A stretch of DNA of 64,000 nt from Amorphophallus konjac (GCA_022559845.1 CM040126.1:120194886-120258885); one strand, 5' to 3'; shown: positions 20,396 to 31,502, counted from the first letter of the stretch. Notes: a model not told the origin generated them from the sequence alone. Numbers and translations are program-made.

Positions 20396-22577
20396 GAGGA
20401 CACGGTGGGACTAAATCACCTTTGTAAAAGATGATCGGTTTGACCTCCTTCCCCTTGTTGCATCTCCTTCTCCGTTGATAGGAGACAGCAAAGGTCTTCA
20501 ACTGCTCCACCTCATACTCGTCCCGTTGGGACGAGAGCTGAAGGCACTTGGGTGGTAAGGAGATACTCCCATCAATGACCCGGCTGATAAGGTTGGCTTC
20601 AAAGTCCATACTTCGCCTTTCTGGTTGGGTCGGCTTGGAGGCGGCACTGAGGCTCAGCTTGTGCAGCTTTACCATGTCTTGGTTGACAGTGAAGAGCTGC
20701 CCTTCTTCAACTTCAGGGTCCACCTTTTGCTTCCCTTTATCTTTTAAAGGCTCGGGGATTGTTAAGGTGGGCTTCCCGAAATATAGTGAAGCATCGGCCA
20801 GATGGCACTCATTGGGGTGGAACGGGGCTTGATCTGCGAAGACCGTATGTTGCTCCCCTTCCTTAGCATATTTAATGCGCTGGTGCAGAGTTGAGGGAAC
20901 AACCCAGTTTTCATGCAGCCAGGGTCTTCCAAGCAGCATCTTGTAAGATGTGTCGGAGTTGATGATATAGAATGTCGCTTGGGTGATAAAATCACCCAAG
21001 GCAAGCTTGACTACAACCCGACCAAGCGCTTCCTCGGAACCCTCATTGAATCCCGAGATCTTGACATCGGTCACCTTTTGCAAATAAGGCGCCAGGTATA
21101 GAGACTTGAAAGTCTTCAAAGGCATGATGTTGACGGCTGCTCCGGCGTCAACCAGGATGCGATTCACGTCATGCCCATTAATCGTCCCCTTCATATATAA
21201 GGGGCGATTATGACACGGGGAGGACAGCAACATGTCTTTGTCCGTGAAGGAGATGTTGGCTGTGAGTGCTTCATATGCCTGAGCTTGCAACTCTGCAACA
21301 TGGGCTTCATACGCCTCTGGATCTTGGAGTATTTTGACAAGAGACTCTCTGAGGTCTTTGCTTCAGGCAATGGCTTCCCAAATAGTGACATTTGTTGGGA
21401 ACCGCTTCATATGATGAATGATTTTGCGGTCTGCCCGAGCACAGGTCTTATCAAATGGCGGGATGATCTCCGCCAGGGTCTTCGGCGCCTGACGAGGCTT
21501 CTCTCGCTTAGAAGGGCGCTCCTCCGCATTCTGGCCTTCCGCATCTTCTTGGAACAGCGGTGCCAAGGATTCCCCCGGAGGTGGCAAAGGCTCATCAGAC
21601 TGGTCTTCATTAAGAGGACCTGCTGGGCTTGTGGTCTCGACCCTGTTGGAGGGGCCGGCTTGCCCTGACGCCTCCTCGCGCTTCGGCGACTTGGCTGGCT
21701 CCTCTTCTTCATCGGAGGAGGTGATTGTAAAAGGGACTCCACCCGGCTTAGCCGTTGAGATGGGGCCTGAACCCTCTGAGGGGTTGAGGATGAAAGGGAT
21801 CCCCTAAACTTGAGTTTCTGGGACAGGACCCGGCTTCTCCCCTCTGAACAGTATGACCCGGTCAAGAGTCAGGGGACCTTCACGTCCACGTCCTCGGGCA
21901 CGACCCCGGCCGCGTCCTCGGCCATTTCTTGTCGAGCGACGATGATATGTCGCCATAGGAGCCTGGCCTCCAGTGCTATCAGCTGTAGGACAGTAAATAT
22001 TGTCGGGCGGCGGAATCGCCACCATGTTGCAGGAGAGCTCTTGCAGCATTTCCTCGAGCATCTCGACAGTGAGCTCCTCATCTTTATAGAATAAGGAGAG
22101 CTCCTCCAGGATTGGGAAGTCTTCACCTTCTTCAAGACGGTGGACCATTTCTCGGAGCCATTGTAGAAGACGGGCTTTGCGCCCAAGTTTGTCCCAGGGA
22201 ATGTATTCGTCTAGAGTGACGACCCTGGTGGGATGAGGGGGAGTGTACTCCTCCAGCTCATCTATGAGCTTTTGAAGTCTTTGTAGAGGAGTTGGCTCCT
22301 TAGGAGCCTCCATGGCAGCGGCTTGCTCGGCTTGCTTCTTTAACCTTCTCTTCAAATTCTTCTTGCTATTCTTCTCCTGCTTCTTTTGGCGGGCTGCCTC
22401 TTGAGAAGAGAGAGAAGTTTGCTTCGGCAAGGGGGACTCGCTTGCCCCCAGAATTTTGCTTTCCGCTCCGGGCTGGCTCCTTAGGAGCTTTAGTGCCACG
22501 GCTCTTTCTGGGGGCAACCTTGGTCCACTGGGCCTCCTCCGGCTGAGGCTGGAAGGTGACATTGATTGCCTGAGCAA
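20396..22577 (-). pseudogene. Gag C-terminal linker and protease of element B
   Basis: A frame from 22577 to about 20396 with in-frame stops at 21804-21806 and 21363-21365, then a frameshift near 20395 into the RT frame. The aspartic protease region lies at about 21230-20880. The active-site stretch reads ILVDAGAAVNIMP where DTG or DSG is usual, then a flap-like GF segment and MLLGRPWL. The upstream part is charged and low in structure (EEEEPAKSPKREE). Whether DAG is family-wide or a lesion is unclear. Confidence 0.8.
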
Positions 22578-23805
22578 TTATTTCAGGAGGCAACTCCTGG
22601 AACTCTGTCAGTCCATAGTGGAGCCTCTGGGGGCTTTGTAGTTCCGCCGGCTTTGCTTGGGCTGGTGGATTGGCTTGCTTGGGCTGCTGAGACCTTTCTA
22701 CAATTGGCGGCCTCGCTGGGCTGACAGAGGTCTTAGTCGGGATCTTTGCGGGCTCAAGGAGTTGAGTCCTCTCCCCGACTAATGGCCTTGCTGACTTGGC
22801 GGGAACTTTGGCTGAAGGCTCTGACGCCTTGGCTTTGCCTTTGTTACCTGGCCGAGAGTTTTCTTTTATGACGATACTAGGTTGACTCGACTTGGGACGG
22901 GCCTTGGAACTCTCTCCTACAGCTTGGCTTCCTGGGTTCTGGACCTTAGGCCCTTTATCGGTGGCCTTGCCTTTAGTGAGTAATGGGAATTCATCATTTT
23001 CCGCGGGCTCACTTGGCCGGGCTAATCGGGAGAAAGCTTCAGTTTCTCGCCGAGCCTGCTGGAGAGTCTCCCTGGCGGCCTCTGCAAGGCGTAACCTCGT
23101 CATGGAATTCTCCTGAGTATCGACAACCCCTCTCTGGATGAGGGCTTCAATGAAGTCTTGGACCTCTGAGCATTGCTGAGTGGGGTGAGACACCCTTGCA
23201 TGATACTTGCAATAGCGGGGGTGTATCTTGGCCGTCTCATTGTAATAAGACGGCGGGTCATGTGTCAGCACCCAGCCATCCTCCAGAAGTTTTTCCAAAA
23301 TCTTCTCAGTGTCTTCCTTAGGAAAAGAACACTGATGAGATGGTCGCCACCCTGGACACCATAGTGTGGACTTGGGCGATTGGGAACTGGCTCCCTGGGA
23401 ACTGACTCCCTCCTCCTGTGACTCGGGGAATTGAAAAGCTGCTGCAGCGTGAATGACGTTGACCTAGAAGTGAAGACTCCTTCGTGCATGCGACTGCGGT
23501 GGGTCGACCAGGAATTCACCCATATTGACCTTCCCTCGCTTGATCAAGTCCTCAGCGAGGTCCTTGAATGGTTCACAGTTGTGGATGATGTGGCCAACAA
23601 CTTTATGGTAGGAGCAATAGCCCTGATGAAAAGCAGCACCTGGTGTTTGCTCCATGGGTGATGGGCTAATCAACCCCGCCCTCTGACATGCGAAGAAGAC
23701 ATTGGGGGTTTTCTCTAAAGGGAAGGAGTATAACTTCTCTGGGAGCTCGACTTGAAGTGGAGCCTCCACATCTTCCGGTGAGTCCCCTGTGGGTGATATA
23801 CCCAT
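22366..23805 (-). pseudogene. Zinc-knuckle part of Gag, element B
   Basis: Two frames in succession (23805-23464 and 23298-22366) with a break between them. The first has a CX2HX4HX4C motif (YCSYH...GH...NC, near 23600). The second has YCKYH...SH...QC (near 23205). Both are followed by long Pro/Lys/Ala-rich linkers. They correspond to the second and third knuckles of element D. The first knuckle seen in A and D is missing. Another frameshift lies near 22500. Confidence 0.75.
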
Positions 23806-23825
23806 CTCCCGTATGTGGGATGGAG

Positions 23826-25320
23826 CTAACCCCCTGGAAAATGAGCCAACTGCTGATCAACGCTCTCCAGGAACTGCAGCAGGCGCCTTTGTTCTCGTAG
23901 GGGTTGAGATGTAAATCTCGCAGACGTCGAGGCCTCTGCGCTTGGCGGACCCCGCATCCGCTGAAACTCTGACATGCGGAAGGGCTCCTCCGCCCTCGCA
24001 CGCCTTATGATTCGGGCCTCCTCCTTGGTGACCCAGATCTTCTTCAAATGAAGCTGATGCTCCTCAATTGGGTTGCCCCCTGTCCTTGGACGGGGAGCTC
24101 GTGGCTTGGGCCATTGCAGAGGACCGAATTGCCGCCGATACGGTAGGCTTCTTTTTCTTCGCTCCGTCCTCTCGAACTTGCCGGAGGGGCTCAAAGCGAT
24201 TGGAGGTAGAAATAGTCGGGACATGACGATCCCGTGGCAGAATCGGCTCGCCTCCATCGAGCCGGATGCGGATGTCTCCGACAATTACCGTCTTGCCAGA
24301 GCGCGAGACAGCCGCTTCGGGCCTTGCACCCTTGCGGCTTCGGCGTTGCCTCTATTGGGTAGGAGCGGCAGTGTTGGCGCCCGCCATAGGCATGGCGTCA
24401 TCTTAACGACGGCGACGTTGCCCCCGTTGAGCAGGGGCAGCACCTCTGAGGGTGGCCGCAGTAGGTTTGGCGCCATTGCGGCGGCGGCGTTGCCCCCGTT
24501 GAACATGAGCGACGCCAGTGGTGATATGATTGACCGAGAAGACTCGGCCAACAGCTGGGGCAGAAGGCCTGACACCTCCGGCCATTGACGTAGCAGCCAA
24601 GGGAACTCAGCTGGTTGTCGGGATGAAGGGCTTGACACCCTTAACAGTTGGAGAATTGACCGGATGGACCCGGCCAGTTGATGAAGTAGAGGGCCCAACA
24701 CCCTCAGAGACGACCTTGCTGACCGGACTAACCCGGCAAGTTGCTGGAGTCGAAGGCCTGACGCCCCCGACAGTTGTCTTCTTGACCAGGCGGACCCGGC
24801 TAGTTGAAGGAGTCGAGGGCCTGACACCCCCGACAGTCGTCTTGTCGACCGGACTGATCCGGCCAGTTGCTGGAGTCGAAGGCCTGACGCCTCCGACCGT
24901 TGTCTTCCTGACCGGGCGGACCCGGCCGGTTGAAGGGGCCGAGGGCCTGACACACCCGACGGCTGGCTTGTTGACCGGACTGACCCGGCCAGTTGCTGGA
25001 GTCGAAGACCTGACGCCTCCGACCGTTGTCTTCCTGACCGGGCGGACCCGGCCGGTTGAAGGGGCCGAGGGCCTGACACCCCCGACGGCTGGCTTGTTGA
25101 CCGGACTGACCCGGCCAGTTGCTGGAGTAGAGGGTCTGACACCCTCGGCGACTGTTAGTACTGCAGGAGCGGCTGAACTGACTTCAGCCACTGGCACCAC
25201 GCCCAAGAAGAAGGGCGAGCCGACGACCGCTGGGAAGTCGCCGAAAACAAGTGGTGTTGCCAGGTAGCCGATCCTGGCGTGGTTGGCAACGATTTCGGGA
25301 CCGTAGGTATCGGCCGCCAT
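23826..25320 (-). pseudogene. N-terminal Gag of element B, repeat array and core deletion
   Basis: The start is ATG at 25320 (MAADTYGPEIV), after which eight or nine 21-residue repeats alternate two types (GVRPSTPATGRVSPV and GVRPSAPSTGRVRPV), a 126-bp higher-order unit. Stops lie at 24607-24609 and 24403-24405, another near 24355, and a frameshift before 24284. Near 23890 the sequence jumps from the segment equal to A's 8050 straight to that equal to A's 6100. About 1.9 kb is missing, holding the whole Gag core and the first knuckle. Confidence 0.82.
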
Positions 25321-25411
25321 CGCTGTGCTGTTGGTGGTGGTGGTGCGTAGCACACAAGGAGTGACGTGCGAATGCACAAAGAACTCTCAAATGAACCGAG
25401 AGATGTGCCCT

Positions 25412-25439
25412 CCTCTTCCCGTCCTGTAAGAGGAAGAGG
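25412..25439 (-). other. Leader hairpin of element B
   Basis: Stem CCTCTTCC / GGAAGAGG (8 bp) around a 12-base loop between primer site and gag start, as in element A (9310-9345). The outer part of A's stem is not conserved. Confidence 0.5.
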
Positions 25440-25503
25440 GGCAATCAGAACCTTAAGGAAGGTTTAGAGACTTTCTTTGACAGAAAGAAGAAAGGCGGGA
25501 AAG

Positions 25504-25521
25504 GTCCCACCGGGCGTGCCA
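25504..25521 (-). promoter_or_regulatory. Primer-binding site of element B
   Basis: Minus-strand TGGCACGCCCGGTGGGAC, three bases from the 5' LTR. The starting TGG pairs with a tRNA 3' CCA. Confidence 0.85.
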
Positions 25522-25675
25522 GTCTGTGAGACACGGAAAAAATCTAGATCGACTTTTATCGTAGATAAAGGGTAGATTTTCGTTCTTTTTGAAAAGAAAC
25601 ACTCCTCTGCGTAGAGAGGGTTCCGTGGGTGCGCGTCGTATCAGACGATTTGGGTTCGAGTGCTGGACCTTTCCC

Positions 25676-25693
25676 CACTGACCGGAGTCAGTG
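25676..25693 (-). other. LTR hairpin (B 5' LTR copy)
   Basis: CACTGAC-CGGA-GTCAGTG, identical to 9837-9854. In sense it lies near the LTR 3' end, so probably in the transcribed leader. Confidence 0.65.
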
Positions 25694-27006
25694 TTGATTT
25701 ACATCGGCCTAACGTCCGAACACCTTTGTTTGACTGTCAAAGAAGTTCCAAAGTCTTCTATAGAGGTTCTGATGTGGAGGGCAAGCTCACTCGAGAGACT
25801 CTCCATGACCACTCATTTACCACCAACACATTAATAGAGTTAGGGCTAAGTCTGAACAAAACCCTAAGATTTAGGAATAAAGACGCAAATATGCGGAAGC
25901 CGTAGGCGTTTTTGAAGTAGAGAGAAGTTTTCTGGACCCCGAGGGTATTTTGGTAATTTTACCACCCCAGGGGTATTTTGGTAATTTTCCTAGGCCAGGG
26001 GCATTTATGAAATTTCTGGGCTGGAACGGAAGTAGGGTCGGGTTCCTGACTCCCCAAGGCATAGAAGCCGTTTCTGGAGGGTTTCAAGGGCTCTGAGGTC
26101 ATTTTTAAGTCACAGGGGTATTTTGGTAATTTTACCAGACCCTAGACCTAGGTTTGAGATGATACCCGAGTGTTGGACTGAGCTGACAACACTTCCGGAG
26201 CGAAGGAATGACAAGGGACTTCATAGAAGACACACATCTGTCAATTTGGCCGAAGGAGGGGTATATGTGCAGTTTTGACAAGTCGGGGGTTTTCTTGTAA
26301 TTTTCCCCAGTCAATGCATAAAGAAGACATATGAGTCATAGATTGCATTTATGGCCCAAATGGGTACAAGGATTGTCGGCGAGTTGTCGACTGTACAAAG
26401 ATCCGCACCAACGCGGGAAGTAGGGGCGTAGCCCGAATTACAAAAGATTGCAGGGTATAACTGCAAATTACAGGACTTTGGTCTTTGACGGTCCCGGGGA
26501 GGACATTTTTGTAATTTCTCCATTATAAAGGCAGAATTACATGACTTAGTCGTCCCGGGACGTAAAGACTTACAAACATGGCCCACTAAGAGGCGTAATT
26601 AACAACATGGCCCGCTGAGGGGCATAAACGTAAATATACCCCGTAGGGGCATAAATACAAGACCCGGGGACTTACCCCACACGGGCCGAAACAAACGAAC
26701 AAAGGCTTCAAGTGTCTTCCGTAGGCAGCTTGTAATAGCTTTTCTCCTTGTCTCGTTGTCTCCTCCAAAGGGTACTTAACAACCACGCCCACGTAGGGGC
26801 ATAACGACAAAATCCACGTAGGGACATAAATACAAGACCCACGTAGGGGCACAACAACAACGCCCACGTAGGGGCATAATGACAAAGCCCACGTAGGGGC
26901 ATAATGACAAAGCCCGGGGTGTCACATACCCCAAATAGGCCAAGACAACGAACAAAAGATTTCTTCTCTTCACAAGTCGTCCTCTCCAAATGGGACCCCA
27001 TAGGGG

Positions 27007-27016
27007 CTATTTATAG
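27007..27016 (-). promoter_or_regulatory. TATA box of the B 5' LTR promoter
   Basis: Minus-strand CTATAAATAG in a GGGGCTATTTATAGAAAG context. This should drive the gag-pol transcript of element B. Confidence 0.7.
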
Positions 27017-27126
27017 AAAGTAGGGAACGGCCCGGGGGAAGTGGGACCCGGGCAGGTCAAGGCGACCCCGGGCGGGTTCCTTTCCCTCCAATTTTTTGAA
27101 AAATGGGCAGTTTCTAGACTGACCCG

Positions 27127-27520
27127 GATGCGCAGCACCCGGGCGGACCGGCCCGGGGGCGCGGCACCCCGGGCGGACCCGCCCGGGGGCGCGGCACCCC
27201 GGACGGACCCGCCCCGGGGCGCAGCACCCGCACCCCGGGCGGACCTGCCCGGGGGCGCGGCACCCCGGGGGGACCCGCCCGGGGGCGCACGGCCCCGGGT
27301 GGACCCGCCCGGGTGCGCGGCACCCCGGGCGGACCCGCCCGGGGGCGCGGCACCCCGGGCGGACCCGCCCGGGGGCGCGGCACCCCGGGCGGACCCGCCC
27401 GGGGGAGCGCGGCCCCGGGCGGACCTGCCCGGGGTGGGCAGACCCCGGGCGGGTCTGCCCGCGCGCAGCCGCGGGGAGACCCGCCCGGGGGCTTTATACC
27501 CCGGGCGGGTTCCCCCCTCC
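27127..27520. repeat. GC-rich minisatellite in the B 5' LTR
   Basis: Same 28-30 bp CCCGGGCGGACCCGCC unit as 11281-11640, with about one more unit and cleaner copies. It lies directly upstream (in sense) of the TATA box region. Confidence 0.85.
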
Positions 27521-28892
27521 CCGGGCAGTCCTCTTGGCTTCTATAAAAAATCCTCCGTACGGCTCCGACAGCGACGTTTCTGCACTTGACTCCACGTGAA
27601 AGAGGAAGAGCCTTCTCCTCGCCTTGTTCGTCGTCTTTTGCGCCTCGCTCGTCCGTCGGGGGAAAGAGTTCTTTGATCCTACGAGACGTGATACACGCCG
27701 TCGAGGTACCAAAACAATGTGCATAGCACGTCTTCACACCCTTAGGGCTTGGGTTGATTGATTGAAACCCGGAACCACATGACTATAATAGTCTCCGTGG
27801 GTTTATCGCGGGTTCTCCTCGCTTCCGCGGGATAGAACGGGTTGGACCAAGCCAACACCGAAAGCATGAAGCCTCCGGCCACATGTATATTTTTCCGGTT
27901 ACAACAAGGGCAGACTCACTCGAGAGACTCTCCATGACCACTCATTTACCACCAACATGTTAATAGAGTTAGGGCTAGGTCTGAAAAAAACCCTAAGATT
28001 TAGGAATAGAAACGCACATATGCGGAAGCCGTGGGCATTTTAAAAATAAAGAGAAGTTTTCTGGACCCCGAGGGTATTTTGGTAATTTTACCAACCCAGG
28101 GGTATTTTGGTAATTTTACCAGGCCAGGGGCACTTCTGAAATTTCTGAGCGGAAACGGAGGTAAGACCGGGTTCCTGACTTCCCAAGGCGCTGAGGCTCT
28201 TTCTGGAGGGTTACGGGGACTGGTAGGCCGTTTTTAGGTCGCAGGGGTATTTTGGTAATTTTACCATACCCTGCATAGACCTAGGGTTGGGGTGACATCT
28301 AAGTGTCAGACTAGGCTGACAACATTTCCGGACCGAAGGAAAGACAAGGAGCTTCGTCGAAGACACATAATCGTCAACTTGACCGAAGGAGGGGTATATA
28401 TGTAATTTTGTGAAAGCCGGGGGTTTTCTTATAATTTTCCACCGAGGACATACATAAAACATGCTGAGTGCTTTTATAGTCCGAATGAGTACAAGGGTTG
28501 TCAGCGAGTTGTCGACTGTACAAAAGTCCGCACCAACGCGGGAAGTAGGGACATAGTCCCAATTACAAAAGGTTGCAGGGTAAAACTGCAAATAATAGGA
28601 CTTTTTGTTTCTTACGACCTCGGGAGGACATTTGGGTAATTCCTCCGTCGTAAAGGTAGAACTACATAATTTTGCTGCCCCGGGACGTAGAAACTTACAA
28701 ACACGGCCCGCTGAGAGGCATGATTACAAAAATACCCCGTAGGGGCATAAGTACAAGACCCGAGGACTTACCCCTCACAGGCCAAAACAAACAGAACAAT
28801 CTCCTTGCACGAGTTGCTGATGTTGTCTCCTGTGTGTAGATGTCAGATGGTAACTTCTGTGTGTGTTCTCCACTTGGACCCTTGGGGGTCAA

Positions 28893-28900
28893 TTTATATA
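28893..28900 (-). promoter_or_regulatory. TATA box of element A LTR
   Basis: Minus-strand TATATAAA about 150 bp downstream in sense of the GC array, the same order as in B and E. Confidence 0.6.
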
Positions 28901-29055
28901 AGGCAGGAGGACCCAGGTTGACAAAACCGTAGAGAAATGCCTCAATTCTGTCAAGGTGGGGTGCAAAAACACCTATTTCTGTCAAGGTGGGGTGGCAAAA
29001 AGCTTTTTTGACCCCTCTGCCTCTTTTTTTTCTTTTTTTTTACATGAAAACACGG

Positions 29056-29230
29056 GACCCCGGAGGTCAAATGACCCCGCGGGGTGGGAGGTCCCAGCGG
29101 GGTCATTAGACCCCGCGAGTGACACCACCCAGCGGGGTCAAGCGAGGTCAAATGACCCCGCGGGGTCGTTTGACCCCGCGGGTGGCGCGACCGGCGGGGT
29201 CATATGACCCCGCTCGGGTGTGCCCCCCCC
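29056..29230. repeat. GC-rich array of element A LTR
   Basis: Repeated GACCCCGCGGGGTCA-type palindromic units (for example GGTCAAATGACCCCGCGGGG). The sequence differs from B's array but occupies the same LTR position. Confidence 0.7.
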
Positions 29231-29911
29231 CCGCCTCCTCCTGGGCTGTCAGTCTAGAGGGGTCATTTGACCTTTGTGCATGCCTTTTGACCCCTCCTTG
29301 CGCCGTTTTCCTCCATTTATGTCAACCTGGGTTGAGGAGAAATATATATATTGCCCCTTGGGGGCCCTCCTTTCGCCACGTGGTAGCAATAGCTTGGTGG
29401 AGACTCACGTTGGAGCGGAGGAGCGTCTTGTTTGTCGTTTGGTCGTGCGTCGCCGCGCGGGGAGGAATCTTTGCGTCCGTCTGTACCGTGTGATACACTT
29501 GCTCGGCCATCTTGACAGGTATACGCATGTGTTTTCCTCATCAATCCCTCGGACTGTGCCGCCGATTGTAATGGTATAGTCGGGTCGATGGACCCTAAAT
29601 TGCGGAGATACTCTATAATCCGACGATACGCCACATTTTTCGTCGGTTGATATTTATCAAAAAGTTCTCAAAATATTTTGAGACTATTTCGGGTGCAACA
29701 TAATAATAGTAACAGCCTGATTTTACCCCAATATAGGGGGTTTTGCCCCGGGTCCACCCCCTACATGGGCATTTGCCCCGAATTCACCCTCCCCACTTAG
29801 GGTTTGGCTCGAGTCCATTCTTTCTATAGGAGGGTTTAGCCCGAATCAAGTCCCAAACCCCTTGTTTTGGCCCGGATGCAGGCTGTAACTGCCAGGAGTC
29901 CTTCGAGGCTC

Positions 29912-29919
29912 TATAAATA
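29912..29919 (+). promoter_or_regulatory. TATA box of element D LTR
   Basis: TATAAATA in GGCTCTATAAATACCCC. The 40-bp array starts about 270 bp downstream, so it should be in the transcript. Confidence 0.65.
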
Positions 29920-30179
29920 CCCCAGTGGGGTCCATTTGGAGGGGGGATACGGAAAACAGAAAGAAGAGAACCCAGAGGGAAACAGGAGCGGAGCTTGTGT
30001 TTGGTGCTTGTGCCTGGTTTGAAAGCCTCGTACTGTGATTGTGTTGTAAGGGTATGTCATAAACCCATGTGCATCACAACTCATTTTGTGAACTGTGTAA
30101 ACTAGAGAAAATTTCTCTATATAGAGAAATCTTTAAAGTCCTGTGATGTGATTATGTAAACACCCTGGCTATGGCCAAG

Positions 30180-30890
30180 ACACTTGTGTAAGCCCTAATT
30201 GTCTGTGAGCAAAAGGTCATATACAATCAAAACCCTAATCGCCTATGAGCAAAAGGTCATATACAATCAAAACCCTAAGGCCCAGTTTGATATTAGAATT
30301 GTCGGGTGGATTGCTTAAACGATGAGAGAGAATCTGGGTGGGGCCCACACCCTCCTCTCACCCCAGTGGGTCGAACACCTTATTCTACCTGAGAAACAAA
30401 GCAGCCCTAATTGCCTATGAGCAAAGGGTCATATACAATCAAAATCGTAATTGCCTGTGAGCAAAGGGTCATGTGCAACCAAAACCCTAATCGCCTGTGA
30501 GCAAAGAGTCATGTGCAACCAAAACCCTAATCCCCTATGAGCAAATGGTCGTATACAATCAAAACCCTAATTGCCTGTGAGCAAAGGGTCATGTGCAACT
30601 AAAACCCTAATCGCCTATGAGCATAGAGTCATGTACATCCAAAAACCTAATCACCTATGAGTAAAGGGTCATGTACAATCAAAACCCTAATCGCCTATGA
30701 GCAAAGGGTCATGTACAGCCAAAACCCTAATTGCTTATGAGCGAAGAGTCATGTATAATCACAACCCTAATTGCCTATGAACAAAGGGTCATGGAAACTA
30801 GAACCCTAATTGCTTATGAGCGAAGGGTCATATATAATCAAAATCCTAATTGCTTATGAACAAAGGGTCACGTGCAATCAAAAAAACTTG
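30180..30890 (+). repeat. 40-bp tandem array with telo-box motifs
   Basis: About 16 units of roughly 40 bp: CCCTAATYGCCTATGAGC, AAAGGGTCAT, and then TACAATCAAAA. Eight units carry an exact AAACCCTAA (at 30230, 30270, 30482, 30522, 30562, 30602, 30682 and 30722) and others carry one-base variants. A unique stretch (about 30280-30405) interrupts the array. It is not CRISPR-like, because no unique spacers alternate with the units. Confidence 0.88.
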
Positions 30891-31321
30891 TCGATAAGTC
30901 TGTACTCATGAAATGTACTCGCAATATCTTGTACACTTTATAATACTTTATGAAATATACTAGTGGCCATGGGAGCATGATTCTATAAAATTCTGTGAAT
31001 GCTTGAGTCATGAAACACCATGCTTCGCATCATGCAAAGTTAATTATAGAGGTTCGAGACTCAGTTAGCCACGTAGAGGTCAAATGGCCAACACATAGCA
31101 GCCTTGAACCTTGAGGTTATGAATTTGGGGATCTATCTCGGTCCCCGTAACTACGTCGGTTGAGCCCGTAGTCTTTCTGAAACGCTCCCGATACTTGACA
31201 TCGCCTCGCACGACCTAACGCTTAAGGCAACGCCTTCAGCATCACAGCTAACTTTGTGTAAATCGAGGATTTTCTTTGGAAGTTAATCAAGGGTATTTGG
31301 ACTCGTACCGATGTGAATAAA

Positions 31322-31339
31322 CACCGACTACAGTCGGTG
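31322..31339 (+). other. LTR hairpin (D copy, compensated base pair)
   Basis: CACCGAC-TACA-GTCGGTG, a perfect 7-bp stem. Relative to A and B the fourth pair is C-G instead of T-A: both sides changed together. Confidence 0.7.
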
Positions 31340-31484
31340 GGGAATTGTCCAGTACCCGAACCCTAATCGTCTGATAAACTCAATGAACGGAATATTTAAC
31401 TTGTATGTCGTAACCAACTCTTATATGGATGTCAATAAAAAAATGTGCATGTTTTGAATAACTTTGTCTCTTTTATCCCCCTCC

Positions 31485-31502
31485 TGGCACGTCCGGTAGG
31501 AC
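31485..31502 (+). promoter_or_regulatory. Primer-binding site of element D
   Basis: TGGCACGTCCGGTAGGAC, two changes from B's site. It confirms that D reads rightward. Confidence 0.75.

Larger units (their letters stand above)
9686..27906 (-). mobile_element. Element B: complete Tat-type LTR element nested in A
   Basis: The outer boundaries are TG...CA at both LTRs: 3' LTR 9686-12035 on the left and 5' LTR 25525-27906 on the right. The five-base duplication AGGGC flanks it (9681-9685 and 27907-27911). From right to left come the 5' LTR, primer site, broken gag, protease, RT, RNase H, second RNase H, integrase, a long tandem-repeat region, the relic of an opposite-strand gene, the polypurine tract and the 3' LTR. 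The second RNase H and the antisense gene place it in the Tat group of Ty3/gypsy. The LTRs agree at almost every position outside a GC-rich array, so insertion is recent, yet the coding region has many lesions. Confidence 0.92.
25525..27906 (-). mobile_element. 5' LTR of element B
   Basis: 2382 bp, TG...CA, a near-identical partner of 9686-12035. In sense direction it holds: the LTR start, the GC array, a TATA box (27007-27016), CCCACGTAGGGGCATAA repeats, telo-box AAACCCTAA (near 25860), the hairpin at 25676-25693, and the primer site just outside. Confidence 0.93.
27907..29700 (-). mobile_element. 5' LTR of element A, outer part
   Basis: It resumes with the duplicated AGGGC (27907-27911) and CACTCGAGAGACTCTCCATG, exactly where the first part stopped. 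It ends GGGTGCAACA at 29700, the reverse complement of an LTR start TGTTGCACCC. The two parts without the duplicate total about 2.05 kb. A TATA box (minus-strand TATATAAA) is at 28893-28900 and a GC-rich array at 29056-29230. Confidence 0.85.
29718..31484 (+). mobile_element. 5' LTR of element D (left edge approximate)
   Basis: The right edge is set by the primer site at 31485. The left edge is taken at TGATTTTACCCC (29718), just after the end of A, and is uncertain. It has a TATA box at 29912, a 40-bp array (30180-30890), and a 3' block shared with A, B and E that includes the hairpin at 31322 and CCGAACCCTAATCGTCTGAT. Its U3 is unlike that of A, B or E. Confidence 0.65.

Noticed and set aside
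24530..25267. 245-residue plus-strand frame opposite the Gag repeats
   Set aside because: A shadow of the 63-bp coding repeat on the other strand.
30180..30890. CRISPR-like direct repeats
   Set aside because: The units are directly adjacent without unique spacers, in a plant LTR.
30180..30890. Interstitial telomere
   Set aside because: AAACCCTAA occurs once per 40-bp unit and not as head-to-tail heptamers.
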